In this document: piece by piece, positions 27,354 through 36,915 of the stretch
How positions within the stretch are numbered: the stretch's first letter is position 1
How the letters are laid out: every line of letters starts with the position of its first letter
NCBI GenBank assembly: GCA_009911035.1
Contig: QXWO01000016.1
Coordinates: 34,878 to 98,877 of the forward strand
Origin: Lachnospiraceae bacterium
GTDB lineage: Bacteria; Bacillota; Clostridia; Lachnospirales; Lachnospiraceae
DNA: 64,000 nucleotides
Direction of reading: 5' to 3'
The notes under the pieces: generated by a model
What the model saw: only the letters and a program-made list of their open reading frames with translations
The model's database searches: none
Told to the model about the DNA's origin: nothing
Position numbers and translations under genes: made by a program

Positions 27354-28001
27354 ATGAGTACAGCAACCATGATGATGCAGCTTGGAAAAGGCATGATATC
27401 CACGGCGGAAATTTTCTTCCTGACGCTGCTTTTTTCCCTGCCGCTGGGACTACTGGTGGCCTTGGGCAGGATGTCTAAAAACGGGCTGGTAAGAGGAATT
27501 TCCAAATTTTATATTTCGATTATGCGTGGGACGCCCCTCATGCTGCAGCTTCTGGTGGTTTACTTTGCGCCTTATTATCTGCTTGGGCTGAATCTGCGGG
27601 GATACAGGTTCCCGGCAATTATCCTGGCCTTTGCAATCAATTATGCGGCGTATTTTGCAGAAATTTACAGAGGCGGCATTGAATCCATCGCCGTAGGGCA
27701 GTATGAAGCGGCGGAGGTTTTGGGCTACAATAAGGTCCAGACCTTCTTCAAGATCATCCTGCCCCAGGTGATCAAAAGGATTCTGCCGTCTGTTACCAAT
27801 GAAACGATCACCCTTGTAAAGGACACTTCCCTAGCCTTTGTGCTGGCACAGGCGGAAATGTTCACCATGGCCAAGCAGATTGCGGCCAAGGATACAAGCA
27901 TGGTGCCTCTTATGGCAGCCGGCCTTTTCTATTATATCTTTAACCTTGTGGTGGCATTTGTAATGGAACGGATCGAAAAGGCTTTGAACTATTACAGGTA
28001 G
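27354..28001 (+). CDS. Amino-acid ABC transporter permease
   Basis: 215-residue HisM/GlnP-type permease with about five membrane helices and the inner-membrane coupling loop EAAEVLGYNKVQTFFKIILP. It starts at ATG after AAGGAG. The usual single-permease organisation implies a homodimer. Confidence 0.93.
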   Translation: MSTATMMMQLGKGMISTAEIFFLTLLFSLPLGLLVALGRMSKNGLVRGISKFYISIMRGTPLMLQLLVVYFAPYYLLGLNLRGYRFPAIILAFAINYAAYFAEIYRGGIESIAVGQYEAAEVLGYNKVQTFFKIILPQVIKRILPSVTNETITLVKDTSLAFVLAQAEMFTMAKQIAAKDTSMVPLMAAGLFYYIFNLVVAFVMERIEKALNYYR

Positions 28002-28011
28002 GAGGCGTCTG

Positions 28012-28776
28012 ATGGAAAAAAATGTTTTACTTACAATCAATCATATGCGCAAAAGCTTTGACGGGCTTGGCGTGATCAAAGACATTTCCCTTTCCGTGAA
28101 GGAAGGGGAAGTGGTATCTATCATAGGGCCTTCCGGCTCGGGAAAATCCACCCTGCTTAGGTGCGCCACCCTTCTTGAAAAGATGGACGGCGGAGAGCTC
28201 ATTTATCTGGGAGAAAAGGCAGCATGGGAGGAGAACGGAAAATGCGTCTATGCAGGCAAGGGCAGGCTTAAGGAGATCCATAAGCATTTTGGCCTTGTTT
28301 TTCAAAACTTTAATCTGTTTCCCCATTACAGTGTCATGAAAAATATCATAGATGCACCGGTCAGTGTGGACAAAGTGCCTAAGAAGGAAGCAAAAGAGAG
28401 GGCGGAGAAGCTTCTTGCCCAGCTTGGCCTTTCCGACAAGGCCGACGCATACCCCTACCAGCTTTCCGGCGGACAGCAGCAGAGGGTTTCCATTGCAAGG
28501 GCGCTGGCGCTCCAGCCTAAGATCCTGTTTTTTGACGAGCCCACCTCGGCCCTTGACCCGGAGCTTACAGGGGAAGTGCTCAAAGTCATCCGGCAGCTTG
28601 CAAAGGAGCATATGACCATGATTATTGTCACCCATGAAATGCAGTTTGCCAGGGAACTTTCCGACAGGATTATTTTTATGGAGCAGGGAGTGATCCAGGC
28701 ACAAGGTACGCCGGAAGAGATTTTTGCATCAGATCAGGAGAGAGTCAGAGGTTTTATTGGAAAATTCCAATCATAG
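28012..28776 (+). CDS. Amino-acid ABC transporter ATP-binding protein
   Basis: 254-residue ATPase with Walker A GPSGSGKST, Q-loop, signature LSGGQQQR, Walker B ILFFDEPT and a switch histidine VTHEM. It belongs to the GlnQ/HisP group. A 20-residue stretch at about 60-80 between Walker A and the Q-loop is longer than usual. AGGAGG precedes the ATG, eleven bases after the permease. Confidence 0.95.
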   Translation: MEKNVLLTINHMRKSFDGLGVIKDISLSVKEGEVVSIIGPSGSGKSTLLRCATLLEKMDGGELIYLGEKAAWEENGKCVYAGKGRLKEIHKHFGLVFQNFNLFPHYSVMKNIIDAPVSVDKVPKKEAKERAEKLLAQLGLSDKADAYPYQLSGGQQQRVSIARALALQPKILFFDEPTSALDPELTGEVLKVIRQLAKEHMTMIIVTHEMQFARELSDRIIFMEQGVIQAQGTPEEIFASDQERVRGFIGKFQS

Positions 28777-28824
28777 ATAAGATTTGAGTTTGAGCGCCGG
28801 GGCGGCGCAGAAATGGAGGAAGAC

Positions 28825-29529
28825 ATGGAAAAATTAGAACAGCTTTACGAAGGAAAAGCAAAAAAAGTATTTGCAACAAGTGACCCGGATGTGGTTATTG
28901 TGGATTATAAGGATGATGCCACAGCCTTTAACGGGGAGAAAAAGGGCACCATCGTAGGAAAAGGCGTGATCAACAACCGCATGACTAACCATGTATTTAA
29001 ACTTCTGGAAAAGGAAGGGGTTCCCACTCATCTTATAGAAGAACTTTCCGATAGGGAAACCGCTGTTAAGAAGGTGGAAATCGTACCCCTTGAGGTGATC
29101 ATCCGCAACGTGGCGGCGGGAAGCTTTTCCAAGCGTCTCGGGGTACCGGAAGGGACGCCTTTTAAAGAGCCTACCATTGAATTCAGCTACAAAAATGATG
29201 AACTGGGTGATCCCCTTATCAACAGCTATTTCGCAGTTGCTCTTGGACTTGCCACATGGGAGGAGATCGAGACGATCAAGAAGTATGCTTTTAAGGTGAA
29301 CGACGTGCTGAAAGCCTATTTCTTACAGGCGGATATCAAATTGATCGACTTTAAGATTGAATTTGGACGTTTCCACGGGGAGATCCTTCTGGCCGACGAG
29401 ACATCCCCTGACACCTGCCGTCTGTGGGATGTGAATACCAATGAAAAGCTGGACAAAGACCGTTTCCGCAGGGATCTGGGAAATGTGGAAGAAGCTTATA
29501 ACGAAGTATTCAAAAGACTGGGGCTGTAA
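28825..29529 (+). CDS. purC: Phosphoribosylaminoimidazole-succinocarboxamide synthase
   Basis: 234 residues, normal for bacterial PurC, with [34 protein letters not shown] and LIDFKIEFG motifs. It joins CAIR and aspartate in step 7 of purine synthesis. The ATG at 28825 is preferred to 28813 because GGAGG lies between them. purB follows 30 bases later. Confidence 0.96.
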   Translation: MEKLEQLYEGKAKKVFATSDPDVVIVDYKDDATAFNGEKKGTIVGKGVINNRMTNHVFKLLEKEGVPTHLIEELSDRETAVKKVEIVPLEVIIRNVAAGSFSKRLGVPEGTPFKEPTIEFSYKNDELGDPLINSYFAVALGLATWEEIETIKKYAFKVNDVLKAYFLQADIKLIDFKIEFGRFHGEILLADETSPDTCRLWDVNTNEKLDKDRFRRDLGNVEEAYNEVFKRLGL

Positions 29530-29559
29530 ATATTTGATGTGTGGGAAAGGAGTAAAGGA

Positions 29560-31011
29560 ATGAGTACGGACAGGTATGTAAGCCCATTGTCTGAGCGTTA
29601 CGCCAGTAAGGAGATGCAGTATATCTTTTCACCGGATATGAAGTTCCGGACATGGAGGAAGCTTTGGATCGCGCTGGCGGAGACAGAGATGGAGCTGGGC
29701 CTTTCAAAGGACGGAAGGCCGGTGATCACCCAGGAACAGATCGACGAACTGAAAGCCCATGCACAGGATATCAATTATGATGTGGCAAAGGCAAGGGAAA
29801 AGGAAGTCCGTCATGATGTGATGAGCCATGTATATGCATACGGCCAGCAGTGTCCCGGGGCTGCGGGCATTATTCACCTAGGGGCTACAAGCTGTTATGT
29901 GGGAGACAATACAGATATCATTGTTATGACGAAAGCCTTAGAACTGGTAAGGCGCAAACTCATAAATGTACTTCAGGAACTGAAAAATTTTGCGGATAAA
30001 TACAAAGCCCAGCCTACCCTTGCTTTTACCCATTTCCAGCCGGCCCAGCCTACCACGGTGGGAAAGCGGGCGGCCCTTTGGATACAGGAATTTATGCTGG
30101 ATTTGGAGGATCTGGATCATGTGCTTTCAGGGATGAAACTTTTAGGCTCCAAAGGCACCACAGGAACCCAGGCTTCTTTTCTGGAACTGTTTAACGGGGA
30201 TCAGGAAACTATCGACAAAATCGACCCCATGATTGCACAGAAGATGGGATTTAAAGAATGTTATCCGGTTTCCGGCCAGACCTACTCCCGGAAGGTGGAC
30301 ACCAGAGTTGCCAATGTGCTTGCAGGTATTGCCGCAAGCGCCCACAAGATGTCCAACGACATCCGGCTTCTGCAGCATCTGAAAGAAGTGGAGGAGCCTT
30401 TTGAAAAGAGCCAGATAGGTTCTTCCGCCATGGCGTATAAGAGAAACCCCATGAGAAGCGAGCGGATCGCGTCTCTTGCCCGGTATGTGATGATTGACGC
30501 CTTGAATCCGGCCATCACTTCCGCTACCCAGTGGTTTGAAAGAACCCTGGATGATTCCGCAAACAAGCGGCTTTCCATACCCGAAGGCTTTCTTGCGGTC
30601 GATGGTATCTTAGATTTGTGTTTCAATGTGGTGGACGGACTGGTGGTATATCCCAAGGTGATAGAAAAGCATATGTTGAGCGAGCTTCCCTTTATGGCTA
30701 CGGAAAATATTATGATGGACGCCGTAAAGGCGGGGGGCAACAGGCAGGAGCTTCATGAGAGAATCCGGGAACTTTCCATGGAAGCCGGAAAGACCGTGAA
30801 AGTGGAAGGAAAAGAAAATAATCTGTTAGAACTGATTGCAGCGGACGATGCTTTCCCCATGTCTTTGGAGGAACTGCAAGAAACCATGGAACCTTCAAGG
30901 TATGTGGGACGGGCCAAAGAGCAGGTGGAGAGTTTTCTGGAAAAGGTGGTAATGCCTGTGCTGGATGCAAACAAAGAACTGTTGGGAATGAAAGCGGAGA
31001 TCAATGTTTAA
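29560..31011 (+). CDS. purB: Adenylosuccinate lyase
   Basis: 483 residues of the fumarase/aspartase superfamily. The signature GSSAMAYKRNP, with its catalytic serine on the flexible loop, and TSCYVGDNTD are clear. It cleaves SAICAR and adenylosuccinate, acting after PurC. The ATG at 29560 follows AAAGGAG. It is longer than the B. subtilis protein (431), nearer the longer PurB type found in many Clostridia. Confidence 0.95.
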   Translation: MSTDRYVSPLSERYASKEMQYIFSPDMKFRTWRKLWIALAETEMELGLSKDGRPVITQEQIDELKAHAQDINYDVAKAREKEVRHDVMSHVYAYGQQCPGAAGIIHLGATSCYVGDNTDIIVMTKALELVRRKLINVLQELKNFADKYKAQPTLAFTHFQPAQPTTVGKRAALWIQEFMLDLEDLDHVLSGMKLLGSKGTTGTQASFLELFNGDQETIDKIDPMIAQKMGFKECYPVSGQTYSRKVDTRVANVLAGIAASAHKMSNDIRLLQHLKEVEEPFEKSQIGSSAMAYKRNPMRSERIASLARYVMIDALNPAITSATQWFERTLDDSANKRLSIPEGFLAVDGILDLCFNVVDGLVVYPKVIEKHMLSELPFMATENIMMDAVKAGGNRQELHERIRELSMEAGKTVKVEGKENNLLELIAADDAFPMSLEELQETMEPSRYVGRAKEQVESFLEKVVMPVLDANKELLGMKAEINV

Positions 31012-31022
31012 GGAGAAAAGAC

Positions 31023-32429
31023 GTGGGTGGATTTTTTGGAACAGCGTTAAAGAAGGACTGTGTATTTGACTTGTTTTTCGGTACGGACTATCATTCCCAT
31101 CTGGGCACAAGACGGGCGGGAATGGCAGTATACAGCAGTAAAAAGGGTTTTGACCGTGCTATTCATAATATAGAAAACGCCCCTTTCCGTACCAAATTTG
31201 ATAAAGATGTAAATAAAATGGAGGGGAATCTTGGAATTGGATGTATTTCCGATTATGAGCCCCAGCCTCTTTTAGTGCGTTCACATCATGGTACTTTTGC
31301 CATCATGACGGTGGGAAGAATCAACAATCTGAACGAAATCGTTGACAGGATCTTTACCATGGGACACGGTCACTTTCTGGAAATGAGCGGCGGAGACATC
31401 AATCCTACAGAGCTGGTGGCGGCAATTATCAACCAGAAGGATAACCTGATAGAGGGGATCACCTATGCCCAGGAGTTGATTGAAGGGTCCATGACCATGG
31501 CGATCCTGATGCCTAAGGGGATATATGTGGCAAGGGATAAGATGGGAAGGACCCCTGTGGCAATCGGAAAGAAGGAGGAAGGGTACTGCATTTCCTTTGA
31601 GAGCTTTGCCTATTTAAATCTTGGGTATGCCGACTATAAGGAATTAGGACCCGGAGAGGTGGCGGTGGTGACGCCGGAGGGGGTGCAGACTCTTGTAAAG
31701 CCCGGAAATGATATGAAAATCTGTACCTTTTTGTGGGTATATTACGGGTATCCTTCGTCCTCCTACGAGGGAGTCAGCGTGGAGAAGATGCGCTATAACT
31801 GCGGTGCCCTTCTGGCGAAGCGGGATGATGCGTCGCCGGATAACGTGGCAGGCGTACCGGATTCCGGAATTGCCCACGCTATCGGCTATTCCAATGAATC
31901 CGGCATTCCGTTTTCAAGGCCCTTTATCAAATATACCCCTACCTGGCCCCGTTCTTTTATGCCCACGATCCAGAGCAAAAGGAACCTGATAGCCAAGATG
32001 AAACTGATACCGGTCCATGATCTGATACAGGACAAGAGCCTTCTTCTGATCGATGATTCTATAGTCCGGGGCACCCAGCTTAGGGAAACCACGGAATTCC
32101 TGTACCAGAGCGGCGCAAGGGAGGTTCATATAAGACCCGCCTGTCCGCCCCTTTTATACGGATGCAAGTATCTGAATTTCTCTCGCTCCACTTCGGAGAT
32201 GGATCTGATAACAAGAAGGATCATCAAAGAGATGGAAGGGGACGGCAAGAACGTGAACTTAAGCGCCTACTCCAACCCGGAAACGCCGGAGTATCAGGAG
32301 ATGGTAAAGCGCATTGGGGTACAGCTTAACTTTACCTCTTTAAGATACCACAGATTGGACGACATGATGGAATCTGTGGGAATTGATAAAAATAAACTCT
32401 GCACTTACTGCTGGGACGGCAGAGAGTAA
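31023..32429 (+). CDS. PurF-like amidophosphoribosyltransferase homolog lacking the catalytic Cys
   Basis: 468 residues. It aligns along its length with glutamine PRPP amidotransferase, with an N-terminal Ntn glutaminase-like domain (HSHLGTRRAG, GHGHF) and a C-terminal phosphoribosyltransferase domain with the PRPP loop LLLIDDSIVRGT. PurF becomes active when Cys1 is exposed; here the chain starts GTG-Gly-Gly (MGGFFGT), so glutamine-dependent activity is not expected. It may use free ammonia, be regulatory, or have another substrate. It is downstream of purB in the same operon, 11 bases away, which supports a purine role. Confidence 0.8.
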   Translation: MGGFFGTALKKDCVFDLFFGTDYHSHLGTRRAGMAVYSSKKGFDRAIHNIENAPFRTKFDKDVNKMEGNLGIGCISDYEPQPLLVRSHHGTFAIMTVGRINNLNEIVDRIFTMGHGHFLEMSGGDINPTELVAAIINQKDNLIEGITYAQELIEGSMTMAILMPKGIYVARDKMGRTPVAIGKKEEGYCISFESFAYLNLGYADYKELGPGEVAVVTPEGVQTLVKPGNDMKICTFLWVYYGYPSSSYEGVSVEKMRYNCGALLAKRDDASPDNVAGVPDSGIAHAIGYSNESGIPFSRPFIKYTPTWPRSFMPTIQSKRNLIAKMKLIPVHDLIQDKSLLLIDDSIVRGTQLRETTEFLYQSGAREVHIRPACPPLLYGCKYLNFSRSTSEMDLITRRIIKEMEGDGKNVNLSAYSNPETPEYQEMVKRIGVQLNFTSLRYHRLDDMMESVGIDKNKLCTYCWDGRE

Positions 32430-32503
32430 GGCTTGGTGTCTTTATAAGTGCACGAAATCTGAATTATAAACGGCGCTGGAAGCAGTAAAAACTGTGGAGC
32501 CTG

Positions 32504-32543
32504 ACAAACGCTGCCACGCTACGCGAGCCAGCTTATTGTAAAA
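32504..32543 (+). repeat. Dispersed intergenic repeat, copy B
   Basis: 40 bases from ACAAACGCTGCCACG to TTATTGTAAAA. It is matched at 32 of 40 positions by the reverse complement of 58461-58500 and at 30 of 40 by 16317-16356. It runs into the left arm of the terminator. Confidence 0.65.
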
Positions 32544-32590
32544 AAAGGACGCATGGTCATTCATGCGTCCTTTTTTTACAATAAGCTGGC
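32527..32590. terminator. Perfect 29-bp bidirectional terminator
   Basis: Arms 32527-32555 and 32562-32590 are exact reverse complements around a six-base loop. The stem contains an A7/T7 block, so a T run follows GGACGCATG/CATGCGTCC on both strands. It separates the purine operon from the convergent epimerase gene. Confidence 0.9.
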
Positions 32591-32605
32591 CGGGAAAGGC
32601 AGGCT

Positions 32606-33490
32606 TTATACCAGCAGTCGGATCGTCAGCCCATAGGTTCTGCTTTTACCGGGGGCAATTACCTGGATATCCCGTTTATGGATAAATTCATTATCTTCGT
32701 CAGCAAAAATCGCCGCACCGTTCCAGGGCTCGAGACATAGGAAGGGAGCCTGTACCTTGGCAGGAGTCCAAAAGGCGATAGTGGAAAAGTCTGTGTAGTC
32801 CATTTCGACCCCTTTTCCGGTAGCTGGATTCATAAGCTTTACGCTTTTGGATTTCAGGTAAGGGAATACCAGCGCGTCAATGTCGAACAGGGAATAATCC
32901 AGCTTTATGGTATCGCTGTTATCCAGATAACGTTTGGTATTTACCGGGTCGAACTGGAAATTTTTAAGGTCGTATACAGGGCTGTCACAGGTTTCCGCAT
33001 AGGGGAACTTAAGGACATAATCAGAAAACTTCTCGCCTTCCTCTAAAGGACACATGAAGCCGGGGTGGGCGCCAAGATGATAGTACATATCTTTGTCGTC
33101 TGCATTGGTTACCAGATAGGTCATACGCAGTTCAGGCCCGTCCAGTTCATAGGTAAGGCACAAACGGAAGCGGAAAGGGTAGGACTTTAAAGTTTCCTCA
33201 TTGTATTCACAGGAAAAAGTAATCTTGCTGTCCCCTTCCATTTCATATCCCATCTCCATATCGCGGACAAATCCATGTTTGCATATTTCATATTCCTGTC
33301 CGTTTATGTTGGTTTTCCCGTTTCTCAGATTCCCGATGGAAGGGAATAAAAGGGGTGAAGAACGGGGCCAGAAATCAGGATCGGAATTCCAGACATATTC
33401 TTTTCCTGTCTCGTTTTTGTAAGATTTCAGTTCTCCGCCTACGGTCTCCAGAGAAACCGTATAGCCCTGGTTTTTTAAAGTGATCAGCAT
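32606..33490 (-). CDS. Aldose 1-epimerase family protein (GalM/LacX-like)
   Basis: 294 residues with a beta-sandwich mutarotase pattern. HLGAHPGF carries a likely catalytic His, and CLEPWNG a downstream catalytic Glu. LacX-type proteins interconvert anomers of sugars or sugar phosphates. It lies 28 bases after the LacI-family gene on the same strand, so it is probably part of the sugar regulon controlled from the operator at 34596. Confidence 0.85.
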   Translation of the reverse strand: MLITLKNQGYTVSLETVGGELKSYKNETGKEYVWNSDPDFWPRSSPLLFPSIGNLRNGKTNINGQEYEICKHGFVRDMEMGYEMEGDSKITFSCEYNEETLKSYPFRFRLCLTYELDGPELRMTYLVTNADDKDMYYHLGAHPGFMCPLEEGEKFSDYVLKFPYAETCDSPVYDLKNFQFDPVNTKRYLDNSDTIKLDYSLFDIDALVFPYLKSKSVKLMNPATGKGVEMDYTDFSTIAFWTPAKVQAPFLCLEPWNGAAIFADEDNEFIHKRDIQVIAPGKSRTYGLTIRLLV

Positions 33491-33518
33491 AAAATAATCA
33501 TCCTTTCTTTTTATAAAT

Positions 33519-34535
33519 TTACGTCCTCGGGGGAGGAGCGCAGCTTTCGCGTTTGATCAGCCGGAAGGGCAGTTCCACCTTCATGGGTATCCGTTTTCCG
33601 GTCTCTATCCGGTCAATCAGTATCTTGGCCGTCATGATCCCCAGCTCCTCCATGGGAATGTGGATGGTGGTGAGCATGGGGGTGGTGTACTGGCTGGTTT
33701 CAATGTCGTCAATGCCTATGACAGACAGCTTTTCAGGAACGGATAGTCCTGCTTCCACAGCCGCCTTCATTGCCCCTATGGCAGTCAGGTCATTGGCGCA
33801 GAACAAAGCCGTGACCCGGCTTTTGGAAGACAAAAGCCTTTTGGTGGCCTGGTAGCCTCCCTCGGTGGAAAGGGGCGTGTCTATGATCAGTTCCCGGTTA
33901 ATGGGTAAGGCAAGCTGGGAAATGGCATCCCAATAGCCCCGGTACCGGATCTCATTTTTCCGTTCTCCCAGATAGGCAATATGTATATGGCCCAATTCCG
34001 CCAGATAGCTCACGGCGGTTTTGGAAGCAAGGTAGGCGTTGCAGGTGATCTGGTCAAATTCCGATTCAATGTTGTTAAGGCCCGTGTAAATGATTCTGCT
34101 GTAATTTTCTTTCAGAAAAGTGCGGGTCTTGGAATCCGGCCGGCCTAAGATCGCCGCGCCCTCAACCTTCGTCTGCCGGATAGCTTTCTGGATATCCGGG
34201 TCCTGGATATCCTGGTAGGAATAAATATATTTAACAATATAGCCGCTGCGCAGGGCCTCCTTCTCAATGCCCCTTGTAATTTTGGAAAAAAAGGGGTCAG
34301 AGGTATGGGTCCGGGCAAGGATGCACCCAATGGTCTTCGGAAGGCTGCCGATGCGGGAATTGTGCAGTTTTAAATTCTTGGCGTCAGTATTGGGGATGTA
34401 GCCATGCTCCCGTATGATCTGCCATATCCTGTTCTCCACTTCCCGGCTGGCAGCTTTAGAACCCGGATGATTGATCACCCTGGAAACAGTGGAAGCAGAC
34501 ACACCGGCCAGAGAAGCAATTTCTTTCAAAGTCAT
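33519..34535 (-). CDS. LacI-family transcriptional regulator
   Basis: 338 residues from the ATG at 34535 (an overlapping TTG lies one codon earlier); AGGAGC precedes it. The helix-turn-helix TLKEIASLAGVSASTVSRV is at residues 2-20, the hinge NLKL near residue 55, followed by a periplasmic-binding-like sugar domain (FCANDLTAIGAM, VIGIDD). It faces the six-gene sugar operon, with a palindromic operator between, so it most likely represses that operon and itself. The effector is unknown. Confidence 0.92.
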   Translation of the reverse strand: MTLKEIASLAGVSASTVSRVINHPGSKAASREVENRIWQIIREHGYIPNTDAKNLKLHNSRIGSLPKTIGCILARTHTSDPFFSKITRGIEKEALRSGYIVKYIYSYQDIQDPDIQKAIRQTKVEGAAILGRPDSKTRTFLKENYSRIIYTGLNNIESEFDQITCNAYLASKTAVSYLAELGHIHIAYLGERKNEIRYRGYWDAISQLALPINRELIIDTPLSTEGGYQATKRLLSSKSRVTALFCANDLTAIGAMKAAVEAGLSVPEKLSVIGIDDIETSQYTTPMLTTIHIPMEELGIMTAKILIDRIETGKRIPMKVELPFRLIKRESCAPPPRT

Positions 34536-34595
34536 CAAATAATCGCTCCTGCTTTCTTTCTATTGTATATGTTTTATTGTATCATAGGGAAAAAG

Positions 34596-34617
34596 TTTAC
34601 GCAAACGTTTGGGTAAA
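34596..34617. promoter_or_regulatory. LacI-type operator
   Basis: 22-bp palindrome with one mismatched pair, centred on AAACGTTT (TTTACGCAAACG, then CGTTTGGGTAAA). The central CpG and arm length are typical of LacI/CcpA-family sites. It sits between the regulator and the divergent operon and may also be read as a cre-like site. Confidence 0.8.
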
Positions 34618-34720
34618 TATTGAGGGCTGGCACATAGGAAAGAAAATCCGCCTGTGTTACTATAAATACAGTAGATGTAAAAAGTCACGGAGACAGGATG
34701 GAAAGGAGCATTGCGGCGGT

Positions 34721-35908
34721 ATGAAAGGAAATTTACTGGTGGTGCATGGAGGGGGCCCCACGGCGGTTTTAAACGCATCCCTATACGGTGTGGTCAGGCA
34801 GGCGCAGGAGCTTGGCATAGAGAAGATTTACGGGGCAATAGGCGGTTCCGAGGCAGTCCTTAAGGAAAACTTTTTGGATATGGGAAAGCTTCCTGATGAG
34901 AAAATTGAACTGCTTTTGACGACTCCGGGAACGGCAATCGGTTCTTCCCGGTTTCCTTTAGAACAGGAGCAGTATGAAGCCATGGTGTCTGTTTTGAAGA
35001 AGCATCATATAAAATACGTGCTTTTTAACGGGGGAAACGGCTCCATGGACACCTGCGGAAAGGTCAGCAGGGCCTGTCATGGGGAAGATATTTTCGTGGT
35101 GGGCATTCCCAAAACCATGGACAATGATATTTCCATTATTGACCATGCACCGGGCTTTCCCAGCGCAGCCAAATATATCGCCACAGTGACGAAGGAAGTG
35201 GGAGCGGACGTAAAGTCACTGCCTATTCATGTCTGTGTCATAGAAGCCATGGGAAGGAATGCAGGATGGATCACAGCGTCTTCCGCGCTGGCAAGGAAAA
35301 ATCCCGGGGATGCCCCCCATCTGATTTATCTTCCCGAGAGGAACTTTAACGAGGAAGAGTTTCTTGCGGACGTAAAAAAGCTCTATGAGGAGCTGGGCGG
35401 CGTGGTGGTGGTGGTCAGCGAAGGACTCCGGAATGAAAAGGGAGAGTCCATCGTCCCGCCGATCTTCAAGACGGACAGGGCGGTCTATTATGGGGACGTA
35501 AGCGCCTATCTGGCGGAACTGGTCATCAAAAAGCTGGGCATCAAGGCAAGAAGCGAAAAGCCGGGACTTTGCGGAAGGGCTTCCATGGCACTGCAGTCGG
35601 AGGTGGACAGAAAAGAGGCCATTTTGGTGGGCCGGGAGGCTGTTAAAGCTGCCACAGAAGGAAAAACAGGAGTTATGGTAGGGATCCGGCGGACAAGTGG
35701 GGAAGCTTACCAGATCGAGACGCCCCTGATACCCATTGAGGAGGTCATGCTGCATGAGCGCATTATGCCAGAAGAATACATCAATGAAAGAGGCAATGAC
35801 ATCACGGAACACTTCGTACAGTGGTGCCGCCCTCTGATCGATGGAGACCTGCCGGAGATGGTAAGTTTCAAGGACGAAGCAGAACACCAGCTGCGGAGCC
35901 GCATATAA
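34721..35908 (+). CDS. Phosphofructokinase-family protein, PPi-PFK-like variant
   Basis: 395 residues from the ATG at 34721 (AAAGGAG about 12 bases ahead). The PFK fold is clear: VHGGGPTAVLN at the N-terminus, GGNGS, PKTMDNDI and EAMGRNAG. The lysine in PKTMDND corresponds to the residue typical of pyrophosphate-dependent enzymes, while the usual GGDG aspartate (E. coli Asp103) is Asn here. Phosphorylation of a ketose 6-phosphate is likely, with PPi or ATP as donor uncertain. First gene of the LacI-controlled operon. Confidence 0.85.
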   Translation: MKGNLLVVHGGGPTAVLNASLYGVVRQAQELGIEKIYGAIGGSEAVLKENFLDMGKLPDEKIELLLTTPGTAIGSSRFPLEQEQYEAMVSVLKKHHIKYVLFNGGNGSMDTCGKVSRACHGEDIFVVGIPKTMDNDISIIDHAPGFPSAAKYIATVTKEVGADVKSLPIHVCVIEAMGRNAGWITASSALARKNPGDAPHLIYLPERNFNEEEFLADVKKLYEELGGVVVVVSEGLRNEKGESIVPPIFKTDRAVYYGDVSAYLAELVIKKLGIKARSEKPGLCGRASMALQSEVDRKEAILVGREAVKAATEGKTGVMVGIRRTSGEAYQIETPLIPIEEVMLHERIMPEEYINERGNDITEHFVQWCRPLIDGDLPEMVSFKDEAEHQLRSRI

Positions 35909-36044
35909 ACCGGAAACTGCAGAACCGCGGACGTGCACCCAGGCGCCCAGAGAAAAACCAGTGGGCGGAGCAGACGGTTTTTGCTCTGCGGGAAATGGCG
36001 CCAGGGGGTACGGAAGCGGAACTAATAATAGGGAGGAAAACAAA

Positions 36045-36881
36045 GTGAAGCATATTTATTTGAACCTGAAAAGATTTGATATCCCGAAGGAAGAAGGGGG
36101 TGTGAACAGTATTGCCCCAATCAACGGCTGGGGATCTTACATTGTGGAGCACACCAAGGACGCACTGGCTGCTTACAGTGAGGAGGAGGCAGAGTTTATC
36201 ATGTATCTGCCCGAAGCCCATCTTCTTCCGGCAGTGGAAGCCTTAAAGGGCAGCAGCCGTATTGCCATCGGCGCACAGGGGATCCACAGGGAGGATGTCA
36301 GCAGTGGCGGTAATTTCGGGGCATTTACCTCAAATAGAACAGGAAAAGCGGTAAAGGCGTTGGGATGTGCCAGCGTATTGATCGGCCACTGTGAAGAACG
36401 GAAAGACAAGGCAGGCATTATGGCGGAAGCAGGGGTGACGGATACGGATGCGGTGAACCGCATTCTGAATCAGGAGATCAAGGCGGCCATAGCAGCAGGG
36501 CTTACGGTTCTGTACTGCATAGGAGAAAACGATACGGAGATGGACCGCTGGCAGGAAGTGCTGGGAAAACAGTTGGAAATCGGTCTTAAGGACGTGGATA
36601 CCTCCAAAGTTGCCATTGCTTATGAGCCAATCTGGTCAATCGGCCCCGGCAAGACCCCAGCGGGCAAAGAATACATCGAGAAAATTGCAAAATTTGTCAA
36701 AGAGCGCACGGGAGGACTTCCGGTTGCCTATGGCGGCGGGCTGAAAGCAGACAATGCGGCAATGCTTGCATCTATACCGGAAATAGACGGAGGGCTCATT
36801 GCCCTGACCAGATTCCAGGGGGACATTGGATTCTATCCCGAAGAATATCTGGAAATCATCCGCCTGTATTTAGGAAAGTAA
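36045..36881 (+). CDS. Triosephosphate isomerase-like protein
   Basis: 278 residues from a GTG with GGGAGG ahead. Catalytic landmarks are recognisable: NLKRF (Lys), IGHCEER (His) and YEPIWSIG (Glu), and the loop VAYGGGLK binds phosphate. Divergence from housekeeping TIM (NLK for NWK, CEER for SERR) and the operon setting suggest a paralog for a dedicated pathway. It is 137 bases after the PFK gene; that gap holds no evident promoter. Confidence 0.85.
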   Translation: MKHIYLNLKRFDIPKEEGGVNSIAPINGWGSYIVEHTKDALAAYSEEEAEFIMYLPEAHLLPAVEALKGSSRIAIGAQGIHREDVSSGGNFGAFTSNRTGKAVKALGCASVLIGHCEERKDKAGIMAEAGVTDTDAVNRILNQEIKAAIAAGLTVLYCIGENDTEMDRWQEVLGKQLEIGLKDVDTSKVAIAYEPIWSIGPGKTPAGKEYIEKIAKFVKERTGGLPVAYGGGLKADNAAMLASIPEIDGGLIALTRFQGDIGFYPEEYLEIIRLYLGK

Positions 36882-36915
36882 TATAAACAGTATTTTATAA
36901 AGAAAAGGAGACAAC

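Noticed and set aside
28027-28704. 225-residue minus-strand ORF opposite the ABC ATPase gene
   Set aside because: Mirror of a highly conserved ATPase; Cys/His/Phe-rich low-quality protein.
28777-28824. Purine riboswitch before purC
   Set aside because: Gap of under 50 bases without the conserved three-way junction.
32504-32590. CRISPR repeat or array
   Set aside because: Repeats are dispersed singly through the window, not in a regularly spaced array.
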